Source: Hypholoma sublateritium FD-334 SS-4 (Eukaryota > Basidiomycota > Agaricomycetes > Agaricales > Strophariaceae). Taken from it: a stretch of 64,000 nucleotides of DNA. The stretch lies in contig KN817598.1 in the NCBI GenBank assembly GCA_000827495.1, positions 62,001 to 126,000 on the forward strand, read 5' to 3'. The position numbers and the translations under genes are program-made. Shown here one piece after another: positions 1-11,278 of this stretch; position 1 is the stretch's first letter; each line of letters starts with the position of its first letter. Below the pieces are notes generated by a model that worked only from the letters and a program-made list of their open reading frames with translations, did not search any database and was not told the DNA's origin.

Positions 1-602
1 TGCATCTGCTCTGTTGGTCGAATCGGTAACCTACACGGCCCCATTTGGCCGCACTCTTGAGCATGTTGGTTGATACAAGGCAGATACGAGACGTGGAATT
101 TACCTCGGCTATCACACTTCGGCTGACACCAATGTTTCCATTAAAAATTCCTTGTAGGCACCGTGCCACGACCAGTGGCCAGAAAGTTGTCGACAAGCCG
201 AATATAAACATGGCGATGGTCAGGCCGATCGGGGCAATGAGAAGAATAGGCCGTCGTCCATGACGATCAGATAAAAATCCCCAGGTAACGACTGTCAAAC
301 TTTCCGAGAGAAAGAAAGTGGATTCCTGCAGACAAAATCAGCAAACAACCAACACATTTCAAGTCATCAGTACGTACAATTATGCCTCCGTAGTATCCCG
401 TCTTCCTTTCGTCTCCTCCTGTGATTCCTGTGTCCCTTATAAACTGGTTTATAAAGGGATATATACACAACGCTGTTATGGGCTCTGCTATTTGGATCAG
501 GCTGACACTGAATAGCTGCAACAGCGGCAGTGGCGTCTGCCTGGTAGCATCCTGAATTTCTTGAGCTCCATGGTCTGAAGGTTCTTCTGAATCCGCCGAC
601 AT
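1..602 (-). CDS. MFS transporter, 5' part, runs off the window's left edge
   Basis: Major facilitator superfamily transporter for an unidentified small molecule, in a cellular membrane. Exon 1 (602-378) starts at the ATG reading MSADSEEPSD; the longer frame upstream begins only with TTG. It holds the first membrane segment and the GGDERKTGYYGGI stretch common in basidiomycete MFS proteins. A GT-AG intron (377-326) leads to exon 2 (325-104), which contains the canonical MFS motif A (WGFLSDRHGRRP) and two further hydrophobic helices. A second intron is read as 103-6, after which an ATG codon is cut by the window edge; this last junction is less certain. The conserved motifs make the family call firm. 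The substrate cannot be told from this fragment. Confidence 0.85.
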
Positions 603-620
603 GAACAAGGGTGGGGTCAA

Positions 621-1909
621 AGTAGCAAACGAGCGGAGTCATCGCCGTCGTTGCTGGCAAGTTTAAATATCCTGGCCTACGATTCTTACCCGAAGCGATA
701 AGCCATGACTAATCTAGATCTACGATTTGTCTCTGATATTAACAAGATATTAATAAGTTATGACTCCTCGGATACGGATTACGGGACGTGGTCCGGGGAA
801 GTTATTGGGAGGCTACTTATCTATATGTAAAGAAGTTAGAAAACACAGTCTACATACCGACATAAATACAACATACATCAGTACCGTCCTTATACTGAAT
901 CCCAGGTGCGCCAGCATTCGATTGGATCCTTGGCGGAGCGGTCATGATCAGTATCACGGGTAATGAGAATACTCTGCCGACTGAGTGTGTTCTCAAAGAA
1001 TGTGCTTTCTATAGCTAACCGAGATTGCGAATTTGTTTCGAGATATGAGTCATTCCTAAGAAAGGATAGAGGCAGAAATCAGTTGGTTTCTATGATCATG
1101 TCAATACTAGTAAGTACTCGTATAAGCATTTGATATTCAGCGCTCAGCACTCAGTACAAAGAAGGGAGGGACAGTAGACTTTTGTTAATGCCGATCAATT
1201 ATGTAGATAGAAGTGTCCACAAGAGTATCACTAAGTCTATATTAAGTTGATATTTAGTATACAATATAACTAAGTAAAGGCATTCACTAGACCATCTGCC
1301 TACTAACCATTGAAGGAAGCCTTGACATCAGATATCCTGCTTCATATCTATATAAACGAAAATCTTTCTCGAGGTGAATACCTCACTTCTCCAGAAACTC
1401 TCAACCCAATTGGTGCTAGTATCTGAGTCTAGTGATTCTCTAACAATTATTCTCGTCAGTTTCATCGATGAGTTAAAGACGGAGCCGATCTACTTCAAAA
1501 GCCACCCAATGTAACACGGATATCCGTTGTGCACGAAGGTTCAAAAATTCAGGATGGCTGCTTTAGGAGAGACTACCCTGCCTGACGCGCGAAATGTGCC
1601 TTCACGTCAACTTCACATAATTATAATTGACAATGTAAAGCTAGATAAAACCACACTTGATTTACAGTGACAGATCGTATGGTGATTTGTATACATGCTT
1701 TAGAAACCCAATAGAAACCCCCGATATTAATTCGCTCAAAAAGCAAAGACCCCTGGGATGCATACGGTGGTACTTCGGAGTAAGTAGCTTGAGTTTATTG
1801 TACATGGATTATCAGCGGGTATTACCGTACAGAAACATAGACCCGTCTACTTTCGGTCTGCAGATACGCCCTAGTAACTTTCATTGTCGAACAACCTTTC
1901 ATTTAATCA
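621..1909. other. Intergenic, AT-rich, no gene seen
   Basis: AT-rich spacer between the divergently placed 5' end of the transporter and the 3' end of the secreted protein gene. Open frames here are short, lack family resemblance and contain no convincing splice structure. The left part presumably holds the transporter promoter. Confidence 0.6.
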
Positions 1910-2878
1910 CTAAGTATGCTCAGGATATTCCTCGTCGTCACGCTCCTCCTCGAATGCGCCAAACTCCCCAAAATGGCCCATGAAATTCAGTTTGTTGAGG
2001 TCCTTGAAACCAGCCAAGATGTCCTTCGCCGTCTCCATAAACCCGCTTTCGGCCTCATGGTCATCATGAACTTCGCCGTCTGAACCCGATGGCTGCGAAT
2101 TCTCGGCCAGCCACTGCCCAGGGGGTTTTGATCCCTGTCCTGGACGTTTGGGCCCTTTGGGACTGTCTTCGGTCAATTGCCCATCTGCAGGAGCTTGCTT
2201 TTTCTGAGAAAGCTCTTGCTCCGGGTGTGGTGGTGTCTTTTTTGGGCCGGGAGACTTACGAGACGTTCGCTTTGGTGAGAACTTCTTGGTCACGGCGGGC
2301 CCCTTCGGTACAGTGGGATTTGGACCAGGGAGAGGCACCTGCGAGCGATCGGGGGTAGTAATTGGCGCGGTCGCCTTCGGCGCGGAGGTAGCAGCCTTCG
2401 TGCTCGTCTTTGGTGCCGGCTTCTGCGTCCTGCTGCCTACCGCGCTCGTGCTCCTGCGCCACCCCTTGTCATCGTCGTCGTCCGGATCTGTCGACTTTCC
2501 CGGGTCATTCGCGCCTCCTGGAGGGCAGCAGTACGCCTTGGTCCCCGTCCAGCAGCGCGCGCCGTCGCCGAACGCGCTGCGCCGCACGAGGACGTCCCCG
2601 GGCCGACAGACGCCCATGCAGAACGGCGCTGTGCCCGCCCAGTAGCACTTCTTGCTCTTTGCACGGCGGAGCTCTAGGTCATTTATATCCATGTCGGGGT
2701 TGAGTGTGTCGATGTCGAGTGCGTCGGCGTCGGCCACGGGTGCGGCACACTGTTCGGCGCCCGTCGTGAGGGATGAACGCAGATCGTGCGCGCGTGCCGA
2801 AGTGGGCATCGTCGCCGCCGCAGCGCACGTCGCACCGAGGAATAAAAACACTGCAAGTGTGTGTTTCATAGGTACCAT
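1910..2878 (-). CDS. Secreted cysteine-rich protein with long disordered tail
   Basis: Unrecognised function; predicted extracellular or wall-associated. I chose the ATG reading MVPMKHTLAV (322 aa); a second ATG three codons on (2869) is equally possible. An in-frame ATG upstream at 2947 is less likely, because a TATA-like box at about 2961-2968 would place transcription start downstream of it. Residues 4-30 form a typical signal peptide. A compact domain (about residues 78-118) has six cysteines in the pattern CYWAGTAPFC, MGVC, then GDGARCWTG and YCC. Similar C-x-GTAPFC modules occur in secreted proteins of several eukaryotic groups, but I know no assigned function. The remaining 200 residues are rich in Pro, Ser, Thr and Lys, with an acidic end, and look disordered. 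No intron is needed. Confidence 0.75.
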   Translation of the reverse strand: MVPMKHTLAVFLFLGATCAAAATMPTSARAHDLRSSLTTGAEQCAAPVADADALDIDTLNPDMDINDLELRRAKSKKCYWAGTAPFCMGVCRPGDVLVRRSAFGDGARCWTGTKAYCCPPGGANDPGKSTDPDDDDDKGWRRSTSAVGSRTQKPAPKTSTKAATSAPKATAPITTPDRSQVPLPGPNPTVPKGPAVTKKFSPKRTSRKSPGPKKTPPHPEQELSQKKQAPADGQLTEDSPKGPKRPGQGSKPPGQWLAENSQPSGSDGEVHDDHEAESGFMETAKDILAGFKDLNKLNFMGHFGEFGAFEEERDDEEYPEHT

Positions 2879-3631
2879 GCCGCAGGGGCGGATGATTATT
2901 GTACGGTGGATAGTGGGAATGTAGTGCGTTGCAGAAGCGGATGTCAACTTGCGTTGGAGAATTTATAGTGTTGAGGACGCGCAGTCATTCCATCTACGCT
3001 TTCAGACGGCAGTCAGACTCATGCGGCTGAAAGCTCGCTGGAGAGGAGCGCATCATACCCGACGCTCAAATGTCATTTTGCTGTCTCGAAGTTGTATTAA
3101 CCAGTGGGATGGCAAACATGTTTGTGGTAGGCAATCAAATATTATATGCTACCTGAGTAATATGCAAATCCTGTGGTACTGTTTAACCCAAACGTATGGG
3201 ACGGTACTTGATCGAGCTATGATATCTCCATGCTGGAACAGGACGATGTGAGTTTCAGGTGAGTTTTAATAGAGGACGCGATGATTTAACGACAGTCCAG
3301 AGCGGTCCAAGCCTTTGTCCAAGCCACACATTTGATTCACCCTACTATATCCTTGCTTTCCCATCATCCACGCTCGAATAGGGTGCCATAGAGTCAGGCG
3401 TGGACAGCAGGAACGAGTCGGAAATAACATAAAGCATTAACATTTGTACTGGAGCCTGGGCTTGTCGAAGGCCGCCTACTAAAACCAAGCCTCCGGTAAA
3501 ATCATAGAATAGTCAGTGATTAAGGTACCGGTAATCGTACATACGTACTATATAGTATAGTCTACCTAGTACCGGATCATGGATGTCCTCAGTCAGAATA
3601 CTTCACTTCCATGACAAAAGTCAAAATATTT
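2879..3631. other. Intergenic, no gene seen
   Basis: Promoter side of the secreted-protein gene, then AT-rich spacer down to the tRNA. The 100-codon frame at 2949-3251 has no family resemblance and overlaps the promoter. Confidence 0.55.
2961..2968 (-). promoter_or_regulatory. TATA-like box of the secreted-protein gene
   Basis: On the minus strand the sequence reads CACTATAAATTC, about 85 nt upstream of the chosen start codon. It supports the internal ATG over the one at 2947. Confidence 0.4.
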
Positions 3632-3718
3632 GGACGCATTGGGAATTGAACCCAACACCTCTCGCAAACGCCTCAATGAGTGCTAAGCGAGCGTGATAAC
3701 CAACTACACCATGTGCCC
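3632..3718 (-). tRNA. tRNA-Ala(AGC) with 14-nt intron
   Basis: The minus strand folds as a complete tRNA: acceptor GGGCACA with TGCGTCC, D arm, anticodon stem GCTCGC/GCGAG, and T arm TTGGG-TTCAATT-CCCAA. The anticodon AGC is followed by A37 and a 14-nt insertion (CTCATTGAGGCGTT) at the standard eukaryotic intron site between positions 37 and 38. The mature length without CCA is 73 nt. The acceptor stem contains one G-T wobble and one A-C mismatch at the fifth pair, so slight decay is possible. T runs for Pol III termination follow on the minus strand just past 3632. Confidence 0.9.
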
Positions 3719-4677
3719 AGTTATTTGGATATCAGATTGATCCGTCACATTGGGCGCTTAACATTTGACAAAACGATAATTTACAGCAGAAAAGATCGGA
3801 ATCATTGATTTCCTTGTTATTTTTTGAGAAGACTCGACCCTCACCCACCTTCACGTTCAGCCTACAAGCAAAGGAGATGACGCCGCACCTACGATGGCGG
3901 TCAAGATATTTATTCGCACATACATAGCCGAAAATAGACGAGCTATTTTTATCGTATCGTCCACGCTCACTTTAACAGGCCGCCTCATTTTCATTCGCCC
4001 GCACCTATACGAAGCCCATTCGATGCAGTGCTGAAACCATCTGGTGAGATTTTCGCTCTACGCCACTCACGAAATCTTCCCGATCTGCGAACAATTGCCG
4101 GTGGGTATAAATCAAATACGTATTCCCACATACCGTGCTTACTCGAGAGAAAACTACTAATGTAAATAGTATTTCAATTCCACTGGATAGGCCGAGCGCT
4201 GTACAGGTTTAACCAGGGTAGCATGTCGCAGACTCATCAATCAGCACCCAGTCCCACCGCAGCGAGGGACCATGTGTATCAGAGCATAAAGGAAGGATAC
4301 GCTGTATAACGACGTGGCTATAGTACAAGATTGAGATGCCATTACTATTCTACGGGCGTTTTCAGTTGTTTTAGCGATAAGTACTAGGTAGCAGGGAGCG
4401 CGAGAGCAGGGCGGAGATTAGACTATAAAATGTGGATCGAGTAATAGGCTGGGACTATCGCGGCGGGGCCGGAGCGGAGATATTGTACGGGTGTGGGCCG
4501 GTGGTACATGCTGGGGACGTAGGACCGCAGATGCAGGCACGGTAGCAAAAACAGGAGACAGGAAAGGAGATAGAGATAGAGGGAACGGAAAAAATAGAAA
4601 GGAGAATATAGGAGACAACACAAGAAGGCGAGGTGTATGTATTGGACAATCAAGAAAGTGAACCCGCAGAGGAGACC
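3719..4677. other. Intergenic, 3' flank of CAC2, no gene seen
   Basis: Moderately AT-rich spacer with a purine-rich low-complexity tract at about 4540-4625. Minus-strand frames over that tract (4418-4653) encode only Ser/Leu/Phe/Pro low complexity and are taken as 3' UTR of the CAC2 gene. Confidence 0.5.
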
Positions 4678-7600
4678 CTACGGCTCGAGGTCCCCAATGC
4701 GCGTCAGCGCCACGCGCCGCTTCTTCTTCGGCGGCTCCTGCACCTGCGCGGCCGCATCCCCCGGCGTGCCCGCAGCGCCATCCGCCGCAGCAGACACAGA
4801 CGACGAGGATGACGACGCCATCGCCGCCGCCTGTGCCGCGCCAAACACCGACACGCCCGCCTCCGACCCGTCGACGCTCGCCGCAGGCGTGAGCGGCGGC
4901 TCCGCACGCTTCTTCGCGTTCGGCGGCGCCGGCTGGACCGGCGTCGGGCCCTGGCTATGCGCGGTCTGGCTGTGCGTAGATGTCTGGCTGTGTGTCGGCG
5001 TCTGGTTCTGTGCATGTGCGTGTGCCTGGCTGCCCGCACTGTGCGGCGTGCCCTGGCTCGGCGCGTGCGCGTGGCCATGCGCGGGGGTTGCGCCCAGTGC
5101 ATACGTCAGCGGAACGTAGTTGTTGTGCGCAATCGCCTGCATCTGCATCGCGTGCTGCTGCGTGTGGTACGCGGGCAAGATGTCGTCGAACATGACAAGC
5201 GTGCAGTACCCGTCGCGTGCGGAGAGGATGAGCGTCTGCCCGTCCGGTGACCTGTAGAGCAGCCACACACCCCGTCAGTATATCACACGCATACAGCACA
5301 GGAACAGGGGACGCACCACGTCATGTCCGTGAACTCGTCGTAGTGCAGCTTCGTAAGCAGGCACAGCGGGCCCGCTTGCTGCGTGTCGTAGATCGCGACC
5401 GTGTCCATCGTCACCACCGCGAACAGCATCCGGTACGGCAGCGCGAATACCGAGCCCGTCCCTGTCGTCGGCGCCTTTTCCTTCTCTTTCTCCTGCGACT
5501 GTACGAAAAATCCGCCCTGGCTGTGCGCGGGCGCCGGTGTGGACGGCTGCGATGCGGCAGGTGTCGGTGGGCGCAGGTCCATAGGCGAGAGCGCAGGCGA
5601 CGCGGCAGGGTGTGCGCCGCTGCCAGGGCGCGTCGGCGTGGGTGTCGCGATAGGCGCCGCGTGTGTCTTCTGCGGCGTCATCAGCGGCGGTGGCGGCGGT
5701 GCCGCCCCAGCAAGGGGCCCAACGACCTCAACACGTATGTCGCCATCAATGCCGCGCTCGAGCACCGCCGCAGCCGGCTCCGCGCCACCCACTGCACTGG
5801 CACCACCCGCTGGCGCGACACCCGGGCGCAGCTCGTACAACACAGGCGAGAAGCGCACCGCAACGCTCGCCTTCTTGTGTCCAGGGAGCTGCGCAACAGG
5901 CGGCCGTGCAAAGTTCGCGCGCGAGTAAATGTACACCGACGACGCCGCGCCCGCACCTCCCACATCCGCAGGGTGCCCCCGGCGTCCACGCGCCGGCGTA
6001 CCAGTATCATCGCCTGAAGCCCCACCGCGCGGTGCATGTATGACCGAGGGGTCCTCGAACTGGCCCGCGGGCGTGAGCAGCAGCGCGCCGTCCGGGCTGA
6101 ACGTAAGCCGCCGGAAGAAATTCGTGTAGCTCTCGTCCCCATACAGCTTCACGCTCGCCCACAGCGCACCGCCCGCCGCCGCTGCGGGCTGCGCGCGGAT
6201 CGCGGGCAAGGGCGGCATCGGCGACGGCGAGCGCGCGTAGCGGCTGCTGCCCCCGCCGGCAGACGCGCTGGCGGCCGCGGAGAACGGCGACGGCGAGCCG
6301 GGCGCGTTCGACGAGAACGACGAGCGGCGCGACGAGCCCTCGATCGGCGGCGGCGGGAACATGAACGCGGGCGTGCCGCCGACGGACGTCGCAGGCGTCA
6401 GCGGCGCGGGCTCGCGCGTGGCGTCCTCCGAGAGGTCGAGCGCGAACGCGGAGCCACCCTCCGCGTCGCTCGCCATCGATGCGCGGCGCGCGAAGAGCGG
6501 CCGTGCGCCTCCGTGGGCGCTCGGCGTGCGGGAGTGCGCGCGCGAGTGCGAGTGGTTGTGGCGGTGCGGCATGCGTGTGTTCTTGCCGACGGCGTGCGCC
6601 TCGAACGCGCCGCCGGGCTTCGTCGCGATGCGGTAGATGTGCATCGAGCGGTCCGAGCTCTGCGTCGCGATGTACTCGTTGAGCGGGTCCCACGCGACGC
6701 CCTGCACGTAGTGCAGGTGCTCCGCGATTTCGTGCACACATTTTCCTATACGCATACGTCTATCAGCGACCGGAGGCCAAGGCGATAGTTGCGCGTGACA
6801 TACCATCCGCAGACACAAACACGCGCGCGGTGTTGTCGGTGCTCCCTGCAATTATGTACTCGCCTGAAGGGCTCCACGCAAGGTCGTACACCTGCATCGT
6901 CGTGCACCTAGGCGCCCCAATAACATCAGCAGAATTCCAAGTAAGCACGCGCACGCGCTCTTCGCCATATTACGCACCTAAACGTCGTCCGTGGCTTCCA
7001 GTACTCCTTCTCATGCTGCAAATCCTCTGCACTGAGATCGCTCCCATACGTCGCCGCCTGCGGGCTCGCGGACGGCGCCCAGATTATAATCATTCCATCT
7101 GCCAATACGCCCGGTCAGCACCAGACCCCGCCCACAAAGGAAGCACTCACCGTCACCCGCGGACGCGATCAGCTCGCCTACAAGCGCACACCAGCACCGA
7201 AGCACAACGACGAGCAGAACGTCAGCCAGCGCACCAGGACCAGCATGAAAGGGGCGGGAGAGGAGCACGCACCGTTCGGCGAGAAGCGCACGACATTGAC
7301 CGCGGCGGAGTGCCGGCTGAGCGTCGCGAGGTACTCGACCCGCGGCGGACGCGGCACGGCGGCGGGGTCCGCGTCCGCGAGCGCGGCGGGCGGGCGCAGG
7401 TGCGGGTGCACCATCCATATCTGCGAAGCGGCATCAGCATGCATGCTCCCTATCACACCACACCGTACCGCACCGCCGCCCGCGCCCCAGCCCTCGCCCC
7501 ACCGCGTACGCAGCGCTGGGGCGCAGGCCCCGCGAGGCGGCGCACACAGCCCGACTCACCCGGACGTGGTTGTCCTCGCCGCCGGTGGCGAGGCGGTATG

Positions 7601-7727
7601 CCTGCGCGGCGTAGCTGCGCTCCTGGCCGGGCGGCGGGCGCGCCTTCTTCACGGGCGCGGGCTGGAAGTCGCAGCTCGCGATGGGCTTGCTGTCGTGCCA
7701 CCTGATCTCGAGGGTGCGGAAGCGCAT
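4678..7727 (-). CDS. CAC2: Chromatin assembly factor 1 subunit B (p60/Cac2), WD40 protein
   Basis: Middle subunit of CAF-1, which deposits newly made H3-H4 on replicating DNA in the nucleus. The start MRFRTLEIRWHD plus SKPIASCDFQP is diagnostic of the family, followed by WD repeats such as GDDGMIIIWAPS, YDLAWSPSGEYIIAGSTDN and WDPLNEYIATQSSD. Seven exons were read: 7727-7560, 7420-7273, 7177-7151, 7098-6978, 6907-6804, 6745-5317 and 5251-4678. All phases agree and give 856 aa. This is much longer than yeast or animal homologues because a His/Ser/Pro/Ala-rich insert lies between WD repeats (about residues 200-370) and the C-terminal tail is Gln/His/Ser-rich. The protein ends with a basic KKKRR cluster. 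Confidence 0.93.
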
Positions 7728-8665
7728 GTCGCTTGCACGGGCGGTCTATCTGCTGGTCGCTGGTGGGGGCGCGGGTGCTCGTAGGCTGTATCTGCGTGTG
7801 TGTGTGCGTCGGGCGTACGATGAGCTGCAGCTGCAGCAACTGTGGTGGTGGTGGTTGTGGTGAGAGATGCAAGCGGGTGTTCTGTGGGGGATGGTCGGGA
7901 GAAGAAACAGTCTGGCTCAGGTCACGCCCACCTAAAAGCCAGCGACGAAAGAACAACAAAGCCTATTTGATCTGCAGTACGACTCATTTCAATTAGACAA
8001 CGCGCACGCTCGCCAAATGCCCCGTTTTTCCCGCAGGAATCAGGACAAGTCGACCCATCGCCACAACGCCGGTACCAGGCAGCAGGCATTCAAATTTCCA
8101 TACCGCGGAATGAGGACAATCCCTGGCAACCGTACTTGTCCCAGTACCTTCGGGTGTGCACTAAAATTGACAGCCCACGTCAATCTATGTCATAAAAAAA
8201 GAGCGGAAATGTCCCGTGCGACCTGCTATCGATGGGAGAATTCCTTGTTTCCGCCTTTTTTTGAAGTCATAGCAATACAAGAAGTTGTGAAAGCGTTGCA
8301 ACTCGACGGCCCTTACGGAATGCTAAACATCTATCCAGTCTGGTTCCGAGTGCGAAATCCGGACGAAACTCAGAGCATTCCAAACGCAAGACCTACATTC
8401 ATAGCCAGGCATCGACCCTGCGCTGCCAGAGTGTGCCTAGACACAAAACAAACACGAATGACGGCGCATACAGGCGCATATATAGACCTAGAACCCAAAG
8501 CTTGTAGGCTCCCCTCATGCCAGTCGAACGTTCGTAAGAAAATCCGAAAATGCACCATTTTCACCCATTCGTGCTAGTTCACAACCTCTATCTGATTGCG
8601 TGCATATTTCATCGCACGAGCGGCACCACAGGCATCTATCAAATACTCTCCTCCCCAGATGCTTC
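7728..8665. other. CAC2 promoter region and 3' flank of ATP3
   Basis: The left part carries the CAC2 5' flank. A 186-codon plus-strand frame at 8017-8577 starts with ATG but resembles nothing I recognise, has no introns and lies between two minus-strand genes; I do not call it a gene. Confidence 0.5.
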
Positions 8666-9856
8666 TTACAGAGCACTGGCACCTGTGAATCGACAGAATA
8701 AGCATTGTTCCGACGCGAAATAAGGAGCAGCGCACCGGTGATGATGTCGACGAGCTCGTTCGTGATGGCGGCCTGGCGACCACGATTGTACTGCATCTGC
8801 AGGCTGTTGATCATGTCCTTCGCGTTTTTCGACGCATTGTCCATGGCGTTGCGACTGGAGCGTAAAAATCCATAAGCGGCTCGTAAGGAGCAGAGTAAGG
8901 AGCGTGCACTCACCGAGCGCTCTGCTCGCAGGCGTGGCCCTCGGTCAGCGCGGCGTAGATGGCGTTGGCCAACGAGAACTCGGCAAAGTCCTTGGTCGCG
9001 TCGTCCTCGTTCTCATACACCTTGAATGCATCTTCCCAAAAAGTCAACTCAACCCAACGCAAAAAAAGCAAAAACGGCACGCACTGCTCTCCTTGAGCGC
9101 CTCCTCGCCCTTGATCTCAACCGCGGTGGGCTCGTACGAGATCGCACTGACAAACTTGTTGTGCACGATGACGACCGAGTCGTACTTGATGTTGCCCGTG
9201 ATGATCAGGTCCGCGATGATGGCCGCGTCCGCGAACGTGGGGATGTCGCGTCCAATCTGGTTGAACGTGAGCTGGAAGTTGTCCCCTGCAACGCGCAGCA
9301 GCTGCGCCTTCGACTTGTCGCCGACAACGACGATAGGCGACGTGGCGTCGACGGTGGCGTCGTTGGGGTTCGAACCCGCGAGCGGCGAGTCCTCGACGTT
9401 GGCCATCGCGCGGCGCGTGGCCTTGGAGACGGACGAGTGGATACCACCGCACAGGCCCTTGTCGGACGAGACGACGATGAGCAGCTTGTTCGGCGTCGGC
9501 TTGTCGGACGGGACGTGCGTGAAGACCTCTGCACCTACGTCAACACCTATAACACGACACGCCGCAAGACGTACCCTTGTTGGCAATTCCGTAGGCCTTG
9601 CCGGCCTCCATGGCCTTCTGCGCCTTCGCGAGCTTGCTCGACGCAATCATCTTCATCGACTATGGCCCCAAATATATTAGCAGCCTCCTGGCGGGACCGG
9701 GGGGCGGCGCACCTTGGTGATTTTCTCGATGTTGCGCACAGACTTGAGGCGCAGCTCAATCTCGCGGAGGGTGGCCATGTTGCGGGCGCCGGCTGGGGCG
9801 GCGCCAGCGGGTACGGGCTGCGCGAGGGCGCGGGCAAGTGTGCGGCGGGCGAGCAT
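8666..9856 (-). CDS. ATP3: Mitochondrial F1 ATP synthase subunit gamma
   Basis: Rotor subunit of mitochondrial F1-ATPase; it couples proton flow through Fo to ATP synthesis in the catalytic hexamer. Six exons were read: 9856-9713, 9659-9575, 9534-9085, 9031-8914, 8854-8736 and 8682-8666. All are in phase and give 310 aa, the usual family size. The N-terminus [18 protein letters not shown] is an Arg/Ala-rich mitochondrial presequence. Then come the family hallmarks [41 protein letters not shown] and the C-terminal [15 protein letters not shown]. The last exon encodes only about five residues plus stop, so it is easily missed by gene callers. It is transcribed divergently from eIF2 beta across a 160-bp gap. 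Confidence 0.95.
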
Positions 9857-10016
9857 GGTGTCGTTTTTCAGGTCCTGCCAGCGCCGCTCGGGAGGTGTCG
9901 GCGTTCATGTTTTGTTCCCACGCGCACGCCTATTTGTCCGTGTTACTTCCCGGGGCCGCCGGCGGGCGATGATCTTCAGATGCAAGTCATCGGCGCACTC
10001 CTCCTCCTCCTCCACC
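9857..10016. promoter_or_regulatory. Divergent promoter region between ATP3 and SUI3
   Basis: Only 160 bp separate the start codons of two oppositely transcribed housekeeping genes, so both 5' UTRs and core promoters must share it. The CTCCTCCTCC pyrimidine tract just before the eIF2 beta ATG is typical of fungal constitutive start regions. No clear TATA box is seen. Confidence 0.6.
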
Positions 10017-11278
10017 ATGGCCAGCGGAGAACCCCTCTTTGACCCCTCGCTCAAGAAGCGCAAGAAGAAGAATGTCGTCTTCATCGAGGACCCACTCGGC
10101 GCCGACGCTGATCCCACAAAGCCGGCGCCCGAGACCATCGACTCCACCACCATCGCCGGCGAGAGCGTCGATCTCGGGCCCACCACCGCCCATGAGCTGA
10201 TGGCACAGGCGCCCGCCGTGGCGAGCGAGCCCGATGACCTCAACGCGATGTTTGGCGATCTCAAGAAGAAGAAGAAGAAGAAGATCCCCATGGACTTTGT
10301 GCGTGGCCCGCCGCACCGCGCGGCATCCATCCTCATGCTTTCTCGATTTGCAGGGCGACGACTCGGGCACCTCGACGCCGCTCACGAAAGAGGATGCAGC
10401 CCCCGCCGAGGCGGCGCCGATCACCGCTGACGACCTCGACTTCTCCGACATGAAGAAGAAGAAGAAGTCGACCAAGAAAAAAGCCGCGTTCGACCTCGAC
10501 GCCTTCGAGAAGGAGCTGCAGGCCGCACCCGCCGCAGGCGACGATGATGACGAGGACGGCCCTGAGCCCGATGGCGCACATCTCGACGACATCGACGAGG
10601 CGGAATTGGGCGACGACCCGTTCGCGCAGGCCGGCGACGCGCCTGTCGGTGTCGACGCGGGCAACGAACCATGGCTCAAGTCTGATAGGGATTATACATA
10701 CCAGGAGGTGCGCTAACCCCCGGCGATATACGATGTGCCAGGATAACTGACGATGTGAACACAGCTGCTAACCCGCTTCTACGCCTCGCTACACGCCGCG
10801 AACCCCGCGCTGCTCTCGAGCGCAGGGAAGAAGCGCTACACGATCGCGCCGCCCCAGCTCTTCCGCGAGGGCAACAAGAAGTCCATCTTCGCCAACGTCA
10901 CCGATATCTGCAAAAAGATGCATCGCCAGGTGCGTTCTCCTCCCTCACCCCGTTTCGCATGCTCACACCTGCCTGCAGCCGGAGCACGTCATCCAGTACC
11001 TCTTCGCCGAGATGGGTACAACGGGCAGTGTCGACGGTGCTGGCCGCCTCGTCATCAAGGGCCGTTTCCAGCAGAAGCAGATCGAGAACGTGCTGCGCCG
11101 ATACATGGTAGAGTACGTGACGTGCAAGACGTGCAAATCGCCGGACACGCTTCTCACGAAGGAGAACCGTATCTTCTTCATGGCGTGCGAGGCATGTGGC
11201 TCGCGCCGCTCCGTCAATGCGATCAAGAGTGGTTTCCAGGCGCAGGTCGGCAAGCGCAGCAAGAACAAGACAGGCTGA
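10017..11278 (+). CDS. SUI3: Translation initiation factor eIF2 subunit beta
   Basis: Beta subunit of eIF2, which carries initiator Met-tRNA to the 40S ribosome in the cytosol. Exons 10017-10298, 10354-10707, 10765-10929 and 10979-11278 are in phase and give 366 aa. The N-terminal half holds the three lysine blocks of the family (KKRKKKN, a run of seven lysines, and [10 protein letters not shown]) that bind eIF5 and eIF2B epsilon. The C-terminal half holds the conserved core ([39 protein letters not shown]). It ends with a C4 zinc ribbon: CKTC, then CEAC 21 residues later. The start ATG sits in a good context after a pyrimidine tract. The gene converges on the membrane-protein gene downstream. 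Confidence 0.96.

Noticed and set aside
4418..4653. Three overlapping minus-strand frames rich in Phe/Leu/Ser/Pro that could look like membrane peptides
   Set aside because: They arise from a purine-rich tract read in all three frames, with no conserved start; 3' flank of CAC2.
8017..8577. 186-codon plus-strand frame between CAC2 and ATP3
   Set aside because: It starts with ATG and is open, but the cysteines and histidines do not fit a zinc-finger spacing, no family resemblance is seen, and it lies where the CAC2 promoter and ATP3 3' flank should be.
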